Below are positions 4,645 through 5,658 of a stretch of DNA of 5,658 nt, one piece after another. The translations under genes were made by a program, and so were the position numbers. Location of the stretch: contig JAIBJH010000184.1 of assembly GCA_020029455.1 (NCBI GenBank), forward strand, positions 1 to 5,658, written 5' to 3'. Origin of the DNA: Hyphomicrobiales bacterium. GTDB lineage: Bacteria; Pseudomonadota; Alphaproteobacteria; Rhizobiales; Aestuariivirgaceae. Under the pieces are notes generated by a model. The model saw only the letters and a program-made list of their open reading frames with translations. It searched no databases and was not told where the DNA came from. The first letter of the stretch is position 1; each line of letters starts with the position of its first letter.

Positions 4645-5658
4645 TTACTTTCGCTTGCTCCACCAGCCGCCCTTCTTCTCGGAAGGTTCGGCCTGGATGG
4701 TCGGGGCCGGGGGCTGCCACTTGCGCGGTTCCGGATCGGGGATCACATCGGGAATGATGATCTGCACCTGAGGCTCGCGCGGGGTGGTGTTCAGCTGCGG
4801 GCCGCCGCGCTCGCGGCGGTGCTCGCGTCTTCCTTCCCCTTCCGGCCTGTCGCCGGCCTCGCGATGTTCGCCGGAACCGTTGCGCGGCTCACGCTCGGGC
4901 CTGCCGTTGCGTTCGCTGCGGCGGCCACGGTTGCGGCCAAAGCGGTCACGGCGGCCACGACGGCGGCCTTCACTCTCCTCGGAGCTTTCACCCTCTGGCC
5001 GGGCGCCTTCGACATCGCGCACCGTTTCACCATCATCCTGTTCAGCAATGTCTGGTTCTGCGGTTTGCCGATCGGCTGTGTCATCTTCGGCAGGCGAGGC
5101 CTCATCATCCTCAGTTGTAGCGGCTCCAGCGGTCTCGCGCTCAAGAACACCTTTACGTCCGCCACGGCGGCCGCGGCGGCGGCGGCGGCCACGGCCGCCA
5201 TCGCGCGCTTCATCGCTGTCTTCACTCGACTCGTCTGCGCCTTCCGCCTCAGCCGGAGATTCGGCATCGGCCTCTTCGGCAACCGGCTCTTCTTCGGCCT
5301 CTTCGCCAAAGGCAGAATCGATGCGCACAGGTGCTGCAGCCGCCACCACGCGGCGGGGTGTCACCTGCCGGTCATGGGCGCGCTCGATTGAGTGCTGCGT
5401 GCCCTTCATGTCGCCGAGGGCCGGCTCCACAAAAATGGTGACGCCATAGGTCTGCTCAAGGACCAGCAGGCTGTCGCGCTTTTCGTTGAGCAGATAGAAG
5501 GCCACGTCACGGGCACAGGTAACCGTGAGATTTTCGGCGCGCTTCAACAGCCAGTCCTCGATGGCGCGGATGACGCCGAGTGAACAGGAGGCGATGGAAC
5601 GCACCATGCCGCGGCCTTCGCAATGGGGGCACGTCTTGAAGGTGCCTTCAATGAGGCC
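4645..5658 (-). CDS. rne: Ribonuclease E, C-terminal part (gene runs off the right edge)
   Basis: The last 337 residues are present; the S1, 5'-sensor and DNase I-like catalytic domains lie beyond base 5658. The first visible residues contain the Zn-link CPHCEGRG (Cys10 and Cys13 of the visible part), where two subunits share a zinc in the RNase E tetramer. Next comes the small domain (to about residue 83) with the signature YLLNEKR. From about residue 112 the chain looks disordered and charge-patterned: acidic (nt 5304-5200), arginine-rich (5199-5152), acidic (5142-5014), arginine-rich (4968-4900), then mixed Glu/Arg. A proline-rich segment with VQIIIPDVIPDPEP leads to the terminus GGWWSKRK, which resembles the PNPase-binding Gly-Trp-Trp peptide of Caulobacter RNase E. 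The enzyme starts mRNA decay and processes rRNA as the degradosome scaffold. The long tail favours RNase E over RNase G. Confidence 0.96.
   Translation of the reverse strand, partial: GLIEGTFKTCPHCEGRGMVRSIASCSLGVIRAIEDWLLKRAENLTVTCARDVAFYLLNEKRDSLLVLEQTYGVTIFVEPALGDMKGTQHSIERAHDRQVTPRRVVAAAAPVRIDSAFGEEAEEEPVAEEADAESPAEAEGADESSEDSDEARDGGRGRRRRRGRRGGRKGVLERETAGAATTEDDEASPAEDDTADRQTAEPDIAEQDDGETVRDVEGARPEGESSEESEGRRRGRRDRFGRNRGRRSERNGRPEREPRNGSGEHREAGDRPEGEGRREHRRERGGPQLNTTPREPQVQIIIPDVIPDPEPRKWQPPAPTIQAEPSEKKGGWWSKRK
4648..4671 (-). other. PNPase-binding Gly-Trp-Trp motif at the RNase E C-terminus
   Basis: The final eight codons of rne encode GGWWSKRK. In Caulobacter crescentus a C-terminal Gly-Trp-Trp peptide of RNase E docks in polynucleotide phosphorylase, bringing the exonuclease into the degradosome. 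Here the motif stands out as the only aromatic cluster in an otherwise disordered charged tail, at the same terminal position. Binding is inferred from this similarity. Confidence 0.7.

Noticed and set aside
5160..5205. GGC/GCC-rich simple repeat
   Set aside because: It is explained by the Arg/Gly codons of the RNase E basic block and is not an independent repeat element.
4558..5391. A 277-codon plus-strand open frame opposite the rne tail, and others at 4784-5449 (+) and 4791-5309 (-)
   Set aside because: They are Ala-, Ser- or Arg-rich low-complexity translations produced by the GC-rich Glu/Arg codons of rne. The rne frame carries the Zn-link, the small domain and the Gly-Trp-Trp terminus, so the others are shadows.

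Overview
The window looks like a chromosomal segment of a GC-rich alphaproteobacterium, most likely Hyphomicrobiales/Rhizobiales-like. Three things point there: the RNase E ends in a Gly-Trp-Trp motif like the PNPase-binding tail described in Caulobacter, a perfect CtrA-type TTAA-N7-TTAAC box lies between two divergent genes, and several small exported proteins resemble alphaproteobacterial families. Genus cannot be fixed from this sequence. No mobile element, CRISPR array, tRNA or rRNA was seen.

Layout, left to right. (1) Bases 1-169 (+) are the C-terminal tail of a GNAT acetyltransferase, possibly the toxin of a DUF1778-GNAT toxin-antitoxin pair. (2) On the minus strand, a 109-aa exported protein (617-946) is followed after 43 bases by a GFA-type zinc protein (184-573). 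They are probably co-transcribed from a good sigma70-like promoter at 1188-1216 that overlaps a 12-bp palindrome. The leader would be about 235 nt, and its last hairpin could hide the Shine-Dalgarno of the first gene. (3) A compact minus-strand cluster runs from 3131 down to 1265: TerB-like protein, uracil-DNA glycosylase (ung), a four-helix membrane protein and a small secreted cysteine protein. The gaps are 30 nt, 2 nt and a 4-nt overlap, so it is very likely one operon. (4) Divergent from it, tam (trans-aconitate 2-methyltransferase, 3221-3994) is on the plus strand; the CtrA-like box sits in the 89-bp gap between them. (5) An MlaC/Ttg2D-like periplasmic lipid-binding protein (4003-4524, minus) converges on tam. 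(6) The 3' part of rne (RNase E, 4645-5658, minus) runs off the right edge. It shows the Zn-link, the small domain, a disordered tail of alternating acidic and arginine-rich blocks, and the Gly-Trp-Trp terminus.

Functionally this is mostly housekeeping: RNA turnover (rne), base-excision repair (ung), metabolite damage control (tam) and envelope lipid homeostasis (MlaC-like), mixed with uncharacterised small exported and membrane proteins. I do not see a clear new multi-gene system. The points most worth a second look are the CtrA-type box, the operator-like promoter with a long and possibly Shine-Dalgarno-masking leader, the ung operon with two tightly coupled envelope proteins of unknown function, and the charge-patterned RNase E tail.
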